Of a stretch of DNA of 44,913 nucleotides, positions 35,973-43,719 are shown one piece after another. A model generated the notes under the pieces. That model saw only the letters and a list, made by a program, of their open reading frames with translations, had not been told where the DNA came from and made no database searches. The first letter of the stretch is position 1. Each line of letters opens with the position of its first letter. The translations under genes and the position numbers were made by a program. The stretch lies in assembly GCF_014042365.1 (NCBI RefSeq), contig NZ_JACEZS010000034.1, positions 1 to 44,913 on the forward strand, given 5' to 3'. This DNA comes from Rugamonas fusca (GTDB taxonomy: Bacteria; Pseudomonadota; Gammaproteobacteria; Burkholderiales; Burkholderiaceae_D).

Positions 35973-36998
35973 ATGAACACGCTGGAACAATCCGTACCCG
36001 CGCGCTATTTCGCGATGCTGATGGATCACCTGGAAACGCACGGCACGCCGTGCCGCGACGCGCTCAGCGCGGCCCAGGTGCGCACCCTGAACGACCCGCT
36101 GGCCCTGCTCACCACCAGCCAGGTCGACACGCTGGTGCGCGAGATGACGCGCCTGACGGGCCGGCGCGACCTGGGCTTCGAGCTGGGGCGCCTGATCAAG
36201 CTCAATTCCCACGACGTGCTGGGCTACGCCATGATCAGCAGCCCCACCATCGACCACATGCTGCGCCTGGTGGCGCGCTACTACCGCCTGATGTCGCCCA
36301 TGTTCGTGTTCCGCTACCAGCGCCTGGGCGAGCGGGCCGAGGTCAGCTTCCAGCCCGTGGTGGCGATGAACGAGCTGACCTTGCAGTTCTACCTGGAGAC
36401 GGTGGCGCTGTCGTTCCATGCGCAGATGATGACGATCACGGGCGGCAAGCTGGGGCCGTACGATATCGACATGTCCATGCCCGAGCCGGCCCACGTGCAG
36501 CGTTACCGCGAACTGGCGCCGGCCCGCTTCCATTTCGGCGCGGCCCAGCTGGGCGTGCACATTGCCATGAGCGCGGCCGGCTTCGACCAGCCCTTGCCGA
36601 TGGCCGACCTGCGCGCGCTGGCCAAGGCCGAGGCGCGCTGCAAGCAGCTGTTGCAGGAAGTGACGGCGGCCGGCAAATGGTGCGACTGGGTGGCCATGAT
36701 GCTGCGCGAGGCCGAGGACAGCCAGCCCACGCTGGACGAACTGGCCCGCATCCTCAACATCTCGGCCCGCACGCTGGACCGCTACCTGGCGCGCGAAGGC
36801 GTCAGCTTCCGCGACCTGGCGCTGGCCATCCGCAACGAACGGGCCTGCGAGATGCTGGCCAGCGGCAAGCACCCGGTGTCGCAGATCGCCTACCGGCTCG
36901 GCTACAGCGACATGGCCAACTTCAGCCGCTCGTTCAAGAAGAGCAACGGGGTGAGCCCCACCGCCTACATGGAGCGGCACCGGGCCCTGTCGCACTAA
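35973..36998 (+). CDS. AraC family transcriptional regulator (OruR/ORF-type N-terminus)
   Basis: 341 residues from ATG 35973 with GAGAG upstream. The N-terminal domain (about 15-200) matches the arabinose-binding-like domain of the OruR/MmsR-like group (LTTSQVDTLVREMTRLTGRRDLGFELGRL, HDVLGYAMISSPTIDHMLRL). The C-terminal double helix-turn-helix is intact: LDELARILNISARTLDRYLA and VSQIAYRLGYSDMANFSRSFKKSNGVSPTAYM. It probably activates the neighbouring maturase and DUF1302 operons through the TGTCATT direct repeats. The inducer is unknown. Confidence 0.94.
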   Translation: MNTLEQSVPARYFAMLMDHLETHGTPCRDALSAAQVRTLNDPLALLTTSQVDTLVREMTRLTGRRDLGFELGRLIKLNSHDVLGYAMISSPTIDHMLRLVARYYRLMSPMFVFRYQRLGERAEVSFQPVVAMNELTLQFYLETVALSFHAQMMTITGGKLGPYDIDMSMPEPAHVQRYRELAPARFHFGAAQLGVHIAMSAAGFDQPLPMADLRALAKAEARCKQLLQEVTAAGKWCDWVAMMLREAEDSQPTLDELARILNISARTLDRYLAREGVSFRDLALAIRNERACEMLASGKHPVSQIAYRLGYSDMANFSRSFKKSNGVSPTAYMERHRALSH

Positions 36999-37028
36999 CT
37001 CAAAAAGTGCAAAATAGGCAATAAATAA

Positions 37029-37057
37029 TTGACAACTTCAGTGCATTGACTTACTGT
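37029..37057 (+). promoter_or_regulatory. Candidate promoter of the PEP-CTERM gene
   Basis: TTGACA (37029-37034), a 17-bp spacer and TACTGT (37052-37057) lie 63 bp before the start codon. The leader then contains an inverted repeat ATGGGC...GCCCAT (about 37077-37101). Confidence 0.5.
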
Positions 37058-37119
37058 TAACGTTTCTAATCATCGAATGGGCAGTCGCAAGGTGCGCCCA
37101 TCACTGTGGAGGAACGTCA

Positions 37120-37962
37120 ATGCATGCACGTACCATGCTGGCTGTGGCACTGTTGTCCAGCCTGTCCTTACCAGCCCTGGCCGACACCCACGCCGCGGTA
37201 TCGCTCAATGGCTTCAATGTCCAGTTAAAGGATCTCAACCTGGCCGATGGCGTGGCGCCTGAGCTGACGTGGAGCTATGGCAGCGCCAGTATCCACTCGA
37301 CGGATGCCCGCCAGCAGGGTTGGGCGCAGATCAGCGATCCATGGAGTCATAGCTGGAATCCCATCTGGGGCGCGACGAACGACGCCGATCAGGTTTCCAT
37401 CATACCGGCCACGCTGGACGGCCTGTCCAAATATGGCAACGGCACGCAGCACGTGGCCTCCGGCCCCGGCGGCCTGGCTGGATTGTCCGTGTCGACGCAC
37501 GCTGTGGCGGGCCAGAGCGTGACCTCACACGCCGGGTTCGGTCAGAACTTCACGCTGACGGCCGGCACCCAGGCCACGTTCAGCGTCATGGTCGAGGGCA
37601 ACCTGTCGGGCACGGGCTACAGCGGCGGCTGGATACCGCCCTACGGCACGGATGGCTTCAACTCGGGTGCCTGGTTCGCGGCCGACATGTCGGTCGGCGC
37701 GCTCCATCAAGGCGTGAGCGCTTCGGGCGGCAATAACTGGGTCTGGCAGCCAGACGCCTACGATTCGAGCCTGGATGGACAAACCTTGCGGCTGACCATC
37801 AAGAACACGGGCAATACTGACAAGAACTATTGGTTGAACCTGTCCGGCGACGCCGTGGCCACGGAAACGCTCGCGCCCGTGCCGGAGCCGTCCACCTACG
37901 CCATGCTGGGCGCCGGCCTGCTGCTGCTGGGCGCGACGGCGCGGCGCCGCCGCCAGGGCTGA
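37120..37962 (+). CDS. PEP-CTERM sorting-signal protein
   Basis: 280 residues. N-terminal signal peptide (MHARTMLAVALLSSLSLPAL, ADT cleavage). The mature region has a beta-sandwich-like composition rich in Gly, Ser and Trp. The C-terminus is a textbook PEP-CTERM signal: VPEPSTYAMLGAGLLLLGAT, then ARRRRQG. Such proteins are cut and anchored or released by exosortase and are often linked to extracellular matrix production. Exosortase genes are not in this window. A strong GGAGG site precedes the ATG. The function of the mature domain is unknown. Confidence 0.93.
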   Translation: MHARTMLAVALLSSLSLPALADTHAAVSLNGFNVQLKDLNLADGVAPELTWSYGSASIHSTDARQQGWAQISDPWSHSWNPIWGATNDADQVSIIPATLDGLSKYGNGTQHVASGPGGLAGLSVSTHAVAGQSVTSHAGFGQNFTLTAGTQATFSVMVEGNLSGTGYSGGWIPPYGTDGFNSGAWFAADMSVGALHQGVSASGGNNWVWQPDAYDSSLDGQTLRLTIKNTGNTDKNYWLNLSGDAVATETLAPVPEPSTYAMLGAGLLLLGATARRRRQG

Positions 37963-37985
37963 ATGGCGCCAGTGCAAGGCGGGCG

Positions 37986-39146
37986 CTAGGCAAACAGCTC
38001 GCCTTGCACGGGCCGCGCCACCTGCGGCGCCTGCCCGTGCTGGTCGCGCGGCGCCAGCGTGCTGGCCCGCACCCCCAGCAGCCGCAGACGCCGTTCCAGT
38101 CCGACCCGCTTCAAACCGGCGCGCGCCGCGTGCAGGATGGCGGCCGCGTCATCGACGGCCTGCGGCACGGTGACGTTGCGGCTGACGATCTGGAAGTCGT
38201 CGAAGCGCAGCTTGATGCTGATGGTACGGCTCACATAGCCCTTGCGTCGCAAGTCCTCGGCCAGCCGTTCGCACAGGGCCGTGAGGATGGCCGACAGCGC
38301 GGCCCGGTCCTGGCGCGCGTGCAGGTCGCGCTCGAAGGTGGTCTCGCGGCTGATCGACTTGGTCTCCGAACTGGTGGCCACTTCCCGGGTATCGATGCCG
38401 CGCGCGGCGTCGGCCAGCCAGCCCGCGTAGTGGTGGCCGAAGTGCTGCTGCAGCAGGCCGGGATCGGCGGCGGCCAGATCGCCGATGGTGGCGATGCCCA
38501 GCGCGGCCAGCTTGTCGGTGGCCTTGGGGCCCACGCCGTTGATCTTGCGCACGGCCAGCGGCCAGATGCGGGCCGGGATCTCGTCGTGGCCGAGCACGGT
38601 CAGGCCGTCGGGCTTGTCCAGGTCCGAGCAGATCTTCGACAGCAGCTTGTTGGGCGTGACGCCGATCGAGCAACTGAGGCCCGTGGCGTCGCGCACGGCC
38701 TGCTTGATGCGGCTGGCCAGCGCCACCGTCTCGCCTTCCACGTCCGTCAGGTCGATGTAGATCTCATCGATGCCACGATCCTCGATTTCGGGCGCGATGG
38801 CCGCCACGGCCGCCTTGAACAGGCGCGAATAGTGGCGGTAGCGGTCGAAATTGACGGGCAACAGCACGGCGTCCGGCGCCAGCTTGGCCGCCTTCATCAT
38901 GCCCATGGCCGAGCCGACGCCGAGCGCCCGCGCCTCGTAGGTGGCGGTGGTGATCACGCCCCGGCCCACGTAGTCGCGCAGGCGCGCGTAGCGGCGGCTG
39001 CCGTCGGGCAGTTGCCGGGGCGCGCTGTCGCGGCCGCCGCCGATGACGACGGGCTGGCCGCGCAGCTCAGGATAGTGCAGCAGTTCCACGGAAGCGTAGA
39101 ACGCATCCATGTCGAGGTGGGCAATGCGGCGCGGACGCGCAGTCAT
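37986..39146 (-). CDS. dinB: DNA polymerase IV (Y-family)
   Basis: 386 residues from ATG 39144-39146; the open frame extends much further upstream but homology starts here (MTARPRRIAHLDMDAFYASV). Translesion polymerase. Catalytic acidic residues: the Asp in LDMDAFYASVE (D12) and the D-E pair in EDRGIDEIYIDLTD. A helix-hairpin-helix (INGVGPKATDKLAALGI) and little-finger domain follow. The C-terminus ends QGELFA, resembling the QxxLF beta-clamp motif. A near-perfect LexA box lies 31 bp upstream of the start, so it is SOS-inducible. Confidence 0.96.
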   Translation of the reverse strand: MTARPRRIAHLDMDAFYASVELLHYPELRGQPVVIGGGRDSAPRQLPDGSRRYARLRDYVGRGVITTATYEARALGVGSAMGMMKAAKLAPDAVLLPVNFDRYRHYSRLFKAAVAAIAPEIEDRGIDEIYIDLTDVEGETVALASRIKQAVRDATGLSCSIGVTPNKLLSKICSDLDKPDGLTVLGHDEIPARIWPLAVRKINGVGPKATDKLAALGIATIGDLAAADPGLLQQHFGHHYAGWLADAARGIDTREVATSSETKSISRETTFERDLHARQDRAALSAILTALCERLAEDLRRKGYVSRTISIKLRFDDFQIVSRNVTVPQAVDDAAAILHAARAGLKRVGLERRLRLLGVRASTLAPRDQHGQAPQVARPVQGELFA

Positions 39147-39176
39147 GGTGGTGGCAAGCGGCCATCCAGGGCCGAA

Positions 39177-39196
39177 TACTGTGAATACATACAGTA
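39177..39196. promoter_or_regulatory. LexA (SOS) box of dinB
   Basis: TACTGTGAATACATACAGTA matches taCTGT-N8-ACAGta at both arms and flanks. It sits 31 bp before the dinB start, where repressor would block the promoter. The solute-binding protein gene starts 157 bp away on the other side. Confidence 0.88.
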
Positions 39197-39353
39197 TCGC
39201 CGCAAACGGCCTCGTCCGCAAGGGGCCCCCCGCCCGTGCCTGGATCGCATTTTCGCAACAGGCGGCAGCAGCCCGGCCCGCCTTTCTTGCCGGACAGGAA
39301 GATAGCCGCCCAGCAGGTGCTACACTGGGGTTCAACTGAACGCTCGCGCCCCC

Positions 39354-40199
39354 ATGTCCGTCCATCCACCGCTGTCCGCCCTCGTCCTGGCACTGGCCAT
39401 GGCCGCCCCAGTGGCGCCGGCAGCCGCAGCCGACTACGTATGCCCGGCTGTCACGCGGGTCGGCCTGAGCGATCTCGGTTACGCCTCCTACCGCGAGCAT
39501 GGCCGCTACCGGGGTACGGCCGTGGATCTGGTCGAGGAGTTGGGCCGGCGCACCGGCTGCCGCTTCCAGTTTGAATGGTATCCGCGCGGCCGCCTGTTCG
39601 CCGAGTTCAGCGCCAACCGCGTCGACATAGTGATGAGCTCGCTGGCCGACACGGCGCGCAACCAGGCCGGCCGCTGGATGCCCTACAGCTATACCCGCTT
39701 CGAACTGGTGCTGAACCGCCGGGCCGGTGGCGGCTACGCCAGCCTGGCTGACTTTGTCGATCAGGGGACGGGGCGGCTCAATGTCACGCGCGGCGTGTAC
39801 TACGCGCCGGCCGTGCAGCGCCAGCTGGACCGGCTGCAGCAAGCCGGGCGACTCGAGTATGTGAACGATTACGACACCGCCTTTCGCAAGATCCAGGCGG
39901 GCCGCGCCGACGGCACGCTGGCGCCGCTGGTGATCCATCTGTGGCACAGCCGGCGGCTCGGTGTCAGCGACGACCTGGCGCACTACGAGGTCCCCGAAGC
40001 GCCGCGCAGCATCGCCGGCGCCTACGCCTCGCGCGCCAACGTGGCGCCCGAGTTGCAGCAAGCGTTCACGGCCGCCTTCCGCGCCATGGTCGCCGACGGC
40101 ACCGTGCAAGCCATCTACGGGCGTTATGTGGGCGCCGACCTGGCCAGACAAATCTTCGCCGGCGGTACCCGCGAGATCCTCGACAGCTACGCGCCGTGA
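39354..40199 (+). CDS. Periplasmic solute-binding protein (family 3-like)
   Basis: 281 residues. Signal peptide MSVHPPLSALVLALAMAAPV, with AAAA-D cleavage. The mature protein has the family 3 (polar amino acid ABC transporter) layout: RVGLSDLGYASYREHGRYRGTAVDLVEELGRRTGCRFQFEWYPRGRL, VDIVMSSLADTARNQAGRWMPYSYTRFELVL, and a C-terminal AFTAAFRAMVADGTVQAIYGRYV. No permease or ATPase gene is adjacent, so it may serve a remote transporter or act as a sensor-type binding protein. Confidence 0.87.
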   Translation: MSVHPPLSALVLALAMAAPVAPAAAADYVCPAVTRVGLSDLGYASYREHGRYRGTAVDLVEELGRRTGCRFQFEWYPRGRLFAEFSANRVDIVMSSLADTARNQAGRWMPYSYTRFELVLNRRAGGGYASLADFVDQGTGRLNVTRGVYYAPAVQRQLDRLQQAGRLEYVNDYDTAFRKIQAGRADGTLAPLVIHLWHSRRLGVSDDLAHYEVPEAPRSIAGAYASRANVAPELQQAFTAAFRAMVADGTVQAIYGRYVGADLARQIFAGGTREILDSYAP

Positions 40200-40229
40200 C
40201 GGCCGCCGTGCAATTATTTGCGAAATCCC

Positions 40230-40259
40230 TTGCGGAACGCGGCGCGCTGCTTGTAGAAT
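40230..40259 (+). promoter_or_regulatory. Candidate promoter of the tRNA operon
   Basis: TTGCGG (40230-40235), an 18-bp spacer and TAGAAT (40254-40259) stand about 50 bp before the first tRNA. Confidence 0.5.
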
Positions 40260-40310
40260 ACGGCCTCGTTCAGCAGTTGTGACAATGACTGCATGTTTTC
40301 AAGCGAGCAT

Positions 40311-40386
40311 GGGTGCTTAGCTCAGTTGGTAGAGCGGCGCCCTTACAAGGCGTAGGTCGGGAGTTCGACCCTCTCAGCACCCACCA
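40311..40386 (+). tRNA. tRNA-Val (anticodon UAC)
   Basis: 76 bases with the CCA end encoded. The acceptor stem GGGTGCT/AGCACCC is perfect, the D-arm is AGCTCAGTTGGTAGAGC, the anticodon loop is CTTACAA (UAC) and the T-loop is GTTCGAC. Confidence 0.96.
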
Positions 40387-40410
40387 TGCACCTGAAGACA
40401 GCAACGATGA

Positions 40411-40487
40411 GGAGTGGTAGTTCAGTTGGTTAGAATACCGGCCTGTCACGCCGGGGGTCGCGGGTTCGAGTCCCGTCCGCTCCGCCA
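40411..40487 (+). tRNA. tRNA-Asp (anticodon GUC), copy 1
   Basis: 77 bases including CCA. Anticodon loop CTGTCAC reads GUC. The acceptor is GGAGTGG/CCGCTCC, with one G-U pair at position 5. Confidence 0.96.
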
Positions 40488-40558
40488 ACATTTCGCCGAT
40501 GACCTGATGGGTTGTCCGCACACAGAGTAACAAACGTCGCCTGACGACGCCGCAGTTT

Positions 40559-40635
40559 GGAGCGGTAGTTCAGTTGGTTAGAATACCGGCCTGTCACGCC
40601 GGGGGTCGCGGGTTCGAGTCCCGTCCGCTCCGCCA
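40559..40635 (+). tRNA. tRNA-Asp (anticodon GUC), copy 2
   Basis: 77 bases including CCA. Identical to copy 1 except that the acceptor is GGAGCGG, giving full Watson-Crick pairing with CCGCTCC. Confidence 0.96.
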
Positions 40636-40644
40636 ACATCCCTT

Positions 40645-40678
40645 AAGGGCCCGACCAAGTCGGGCCCTTATTCATTTC
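40645..40678 (+). terminator. Terminator of the tRNA operon
   Basis: AAGGGCCCGA pairs with TCGGGCCCTT around CCAAG, then ATTCATTT. It starts 9 bp after the last tRNA. Confidence 0.85.
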
Positions 40679-40686
40679 CGCGCCTG

Positions 40687-40726
40687 AAAAAAAACGGGGC
40701 CGCAACCGATGTTGCGGCCCCGTTTT
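40687..40726 (-). terminator. Terminator of the ahpC-ahpF genes
   Basis: A perfect 16-bp stem (AAAACGGGGCCGCAAC / GTTGCGGCCCCGTTTT) with loop CGAT is flanked by an A-run that reads as a T-run on the minus strand. It lies 13 bp past the ahpF stop. Confidence 0.9.
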
Positions 40727-40739
40727 CACACGTGGCGTC

Positions 40740-42299
40740 TCAGGCGGCGCTGACGTCGGACCGGATCAGGTGATCGAAAGCGGACAGGGCGGCCTTGGCC
40801 CCTTCGCCGACGGCGATCACGATCTGCTTGAACGGCACCGTGGTCACGTCGCCGGCCGCGAACACGCCGGGCACGGAAGTCTGGCCGCGCGCATCCACTT
40901 CGATTTCGCCGTGGCGCGACAGGGCCACCGTATCCTTCAGCCATTCCGTGTTCGGCACCAGGCCGATCTGCACGAACACCCCTTCCAGCTCGACCTTGTG
41001 GGCGGCGCCGGACACGCGGTCCGTGTAGCTCAGGCCATTGACCTTCTGGCCATCGCCATGGATCTCGGTGGTCTGGGCCGACACGATCACGGTCACGTTG
41101 GCCAGGCTGCGCAGCTTGCGTTGCAACACGGCGTCGGCCCGCAGTTCGGCGCCGAACTCCAGCAGCGTCACGTGCGACACGATGCCAGCCAGGTCGATGG
41201 CCGCTTCCACGCCCGAGTTGCCGCCACCGATCACGGCCACGCGCTTGCCCTTGAACAGCGGGCCATCGCAATGCGGGCAGTAGGCCACGCCGTGGTTGCG
41301 GTATTCCTGCTCGCCGGGCACGTTCACTTCACGCCAGCGCGCGCCGGTGGCGACGATCACGGACTTGCTCCTCAGGGTGGCGCCGCTTTCCGTCTGCACT
41401 TCGATCAGCTTGCCCGGTACCAGTTTCGCGGCGCGCTGGGTGTTCATGATGTCGACTTCATAGTGCTTGACGTGCTGCTCGAGCGCGACGGCGAACTTCG
41501 GCCCTTCCGTTTCCTTGATCGACACGAAGTTCTCGATCGACAGCGTATCGAGCACCTGGCCGCCGAAGCGGTCGGCCAGCACGCCCGTCTTGATACCCTT
41601 GCGGGCCGCGTAGATGGCGGCCGCCGCGCCGGCCGGACCGCCGCCGACGATCAGCACGTCGAACACGTCTTTCTTGTTCAGCTCGGCGGCCTGGCGGGCG
41701 CCGGCATTTTTGTCGAGCTTGGCGAGGATTTCCTCCACGCTGGTGCGGCCCTGGCCGAAGTGCTCGCCGTTCAGGAACATCATGGGCACGGCCATGATCT
41801 GGCGCGCTTGCACTTCCTGCGGGAACACGCCGCCGTCGATGGTGGTGACCTTGATGCGCGGGTTGATGACGGCCATCGCGTTCAATGCCTGCACCACTTC
41901 CGGGCAATTGTGGCAGGACAGCGAGATGAAGGTCTCGAAGTTGTAATCGCCGTCCAGCTGGCGCACCTGCTCGATCACGGCGTCGTCCAGGCGGATGGTG
42001 TGGCCGCCCACTTGCAGCAGCGCCAGCACCAGCGAGGTGAATTCATGGCCCATGGGCACGCCGGCGAAACGCACGCCGATGTCGGTGCCGGGGCGGTTGA
42101 TGCTGAACGAAGGCTTGCGCACATTGTCGTCGTGCCGTTCGGCCAGCGTGATCTTGTCGCTCAGCGACACGATATCCTGCAGCAGCGCCCGCATCTCGCG
42201 TGCGGCGGCGCTGTCATCGAGAGATGCGACCAGCTCAATCGGCTGCACCACCTTTTCCAAATAGGCTTTCAACTGGGATTTCAGGTCTGCATCTAACAT
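40740..42299 (-). CDS. ahpF: Alkyl hydroperoxide reductase subunit F
   Basis: 519 residues from ATG 42297-42299 with AAGGAAG upstream; the frame opens 20 codons earlier but homology starts at MLDADLKSQLKAYL. Flavoprotein that passes electrons from NADH to AhpC. The N-terminal double thioredoxin-fold domain carries CHNC (SLSCHNCPEVV, about 128-131). The C-terminal thioredoxin-reductase-like part has the FAD motif GGGPAGAAAAIYAA (near 218), the redox CPHC (YCPHCDGPLF, near 344) and the NAD motif GGGNSGVEAAIDLAG. It is 95 bp downstream of ahpC in the same direction. Confidence 0.97.
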   Translation of the reverse strand: MLDADLKSQLKAYLEKVVQPIELVASLDDSAAAREMRALLQDIVSLSDKITLAERHDDNVRKPSFSINRPGTDIGVRFAGVPMGHEFTSLVLALLQVGGHTIRLDDAVIEQVRQLDGDYNFETFISLSCHNCPEVVQALNAMAVINPRIKVTTIDGGVFPQEVQARQIMAVPMMFLNGEHFGQGRTSVEEILAKLDKNAGARQAAELNKKDVFDVLIVGGGPAGAAAAIYAARKGIKTGVLADRFGGQVLDTLSIENFVSIKETEGPKFAVALEQHVKHYEVDIMNTQRAAKLVPGKLIEVQTESGATLRSKSVIVATGARWREVNVPGEQEYRNHGVAYCPHCDGPLFKGKRVAVIGGGNSGVEAAIDLAGIVSHVTLLEFGAELRADAVLQRKLRSLANVTVIVSAQTTEIHGDGQKVNGLSYTDRVSGAAHKVELEGVFVQIGLVPNTEWLKDTVALSRHGEIEVDARGQTSVPGVFAAGDVTTVPFKQIVIAVGEGAKAALSAFDHLIRSDVSAA

Positions 42300-42394
42300 G
42301 ATTTTTTCTTCCTTACTCAAAACTGAGGCGTATGCCGGGCCGGATGCCCGGACCGGCATCGCGGTACTACTGTGTGTGAACGGTCAGGTTCAAC

Positions 42395-42958
42395 TTAGAT
42401 CTTGCCAACCAGGTCCAGCGAAGGCTTCAGGGTCGCGGCGCCTTCGGTCCACTTGGCCGGGCACACTTCGCCTGGGTGGGAAGCGACGTACTGGGCAGCC
42501 TTGACCTTGCGCAGCAGTTCGGTGGCGTCGCGGCCGATGCCGTTGTCGTGCACTTCCAGCACCTTGATCTGGCCTTCCGGATTGATGACGAAGGTGCCGC
42601 GCAGGGCCAGGCCTTCTTCCTCGATCATCACTTCGAAGTTACGGGCCAGCAGGCCGGTCGGGTCGCCCACCAGGGGGTATTGGACTTTCTTGATGGCGTC
42701 CGAGGTGTCGTGCCAGGCCTTGTGGGCGAAGTGGGTGTCGGTCGAGATGCCGTACACTTCCACGCCCAGCTTGGCGAATTCAGCGTAGTTGTTGGCCAGG
42801 TCTTCCAGTTCGGTCGGGCAGACGAAGGTGAAGTCGGCTGGGTAGAACACGAATACCGACCACTTGCCTTTCAGGGACGCTTCCGTCAGGTCAACGAATT
42901 TGCCGTTGTGGTAAGCGGTGGCCTTGAATGGTTTTACTTGGGTGTTGATCAGAGACAT
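42395..42958 (-). CDS. ahpC: Alkyl hydroperoxide reductase subunit C (peroxiredoxin)
   Basis: 187 residues. Typical 2-Cys peroxiredoxin: peroxidatic Cys47 in FYPADFTFVCPTE, resolving Cys166 in GEVCPAKW, and GISTDTHFAHKAWH. It reduces organic hydroperoxides and H2O2 in the cytoplasm with AhpF as electron donor. A good GAGGAA site precedes the ATG. The promoter (TTGCAT-16 bp-TACACT) is flanked upstream by an OxyR-like site. Confidence 0.98.
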   Translation of the reverse strand: MSLINTQVKPFKATAYHNGKFVDLTEASLKGKWSVFVFYPADFTFVCPTELEDLANNYAEFAKLGVEVYGISTDTHFAHKAWHDTSDAIKKVQYPLVGDPTGLLARNFEVMIEEEGLALRGTFVINPEGQIKVLEVHDNGIGRDATELLRKVKAAQYVASHPGEVCPAKWTEGAATLKPSLDLVGKI

Positions 42959-42996
42959 TGTGGTTTCCTCGTGAGGTTGTGAATCAATGAGACGTC

Positions 42997-43024
42997 AGTG
43001 TAAAGTCTTTTGATCCATATGCAA
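42997..43024 (-). promoter_or_regulatory. Promoter of ahpC
   Basis: On the minus strand, TTGCAT (43024-43019), a 16-bp spacer and TACACT (43002-42997) lie 39 bp before the ahpC start codon. Confidence 0.6.
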
Positions 43025-43025
43025 A

Positions 43026-43062
43026 ATTGATTGTCGCAATATATTCGATATACTTTGACTAT
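43026..43062. promoter_or_regulatory. OxyR-like binding site upstream of ahpC
   Basis: ATTG-N7-CAAT-N7-ATAT-N7-CTAT keeps the exact spacing of the OxyR motif ATAG-N7-CTAT-N7-ATAG-N7-CTAT and matches 13 of 16 defined bases. It abuts the -35 box, the position expected for activation. Confidence 0.65.
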
Positions 43063-43121
43063 CGAACAAACATATGGAAATACTATTATCCCCGTTCCGC
43101 CAGGAAGTCGGTGCCAAGTCG

Positions 43122-43288
43122 GTGTCAGGTCTGTCATTCGGCCAGTCGCCGCGCAATCTTGAGTTTTCTCATAACGCGCGCTCTGGATCGGGTGCAGTTG
43201 CTACAGCACGAGGCGGCACACCACATGCGACCTCGATACCGATTGATAAAGCGCAAGAACACGATCCGTGAGTCCACATGACAGACCT
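43122..43288 (+). repeat. Left copy of a ~170-bp element with inverted ends
   Basis: It begins GTGTCAGGTCTGTCATTCGG and ends with ATGACAGACCT, the reverse complement of part of the start. It shares the first ~60 and last ~50 bp with the copy at 44592-44762; the middle differs. The right end is degenerate (missing GACAC). Confidence 0.75.
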
Positions 43289-43321
43289 CGTATATTGAAC
43301 GAGCCGGATCTACAGGATGTG

Positions 43322-43657
43322 TCAACGTGTGATGGTGACGTGGCCATCGCCGACGTAAGCACCGCAATCGAAAAACTGGATCGGCTTCGCCTTCTCATCG
43401 AATAAAAAGGAGAGATCAGCGAACCTGCTTGGCTCAATTCCGTCGCACGGAACCTTTATGCGATACCAACCATTGCGCACAGTGACGCGCGTTCCCCGCT
43501 GCTCAATCGCACGCACCAGGCCAGGAGCACGTATGCGCTCGAAAAATCGTGGCTGAACGTTATCAGGGAGCTCAGGATGCACCACGATATCGGCGGCGCC
43601 GGCGTGCGCCACGGCGAAGCAAGTGGTGAACATCAAGCAAAGCGGGATGGTTTTCAT
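43322..43657 (-). CDS. Small exported protein, function unknown
   Basis: 111 residues. A signal peptide (MKTIPLCLMFTTCFAVAHAG) is clear. The mature 90-residue part has two Cys (in VPCDGI and FFDCGAY) that could form a disulfide, and a mix of beta-prone stretches. I recognise no family. No good ribosome site is visible. It lies 62 bp downstream of the amj stop, on the same strand, within the interval bracketed by the repeated elements. Confidence 0.65.
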   Translation of the reverse strand: MKTIPLCLMFTTCFAVAHAGAADIVVHPELPDNVQPRFFERIRAPGLVRAIEQRGTRVTVRNGWYRIKVPCDGIEPSRFADLSFLFDEKAKPIQFFDCGAYVGDGHVTITR

Positions 43658-43719
43658 GGTTGGTCGAATTGCCGATCGGTGATGACGTCAACTTGACGGC
43701 GTACACTGCAAGCTACTGG

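Noticed and set aside
43074..43271. 65-codon ORF over the left repeated element
   Set aside because: Most of it is the repeated element, which also occurs non-coding at 44592; no domain or ribosome site.
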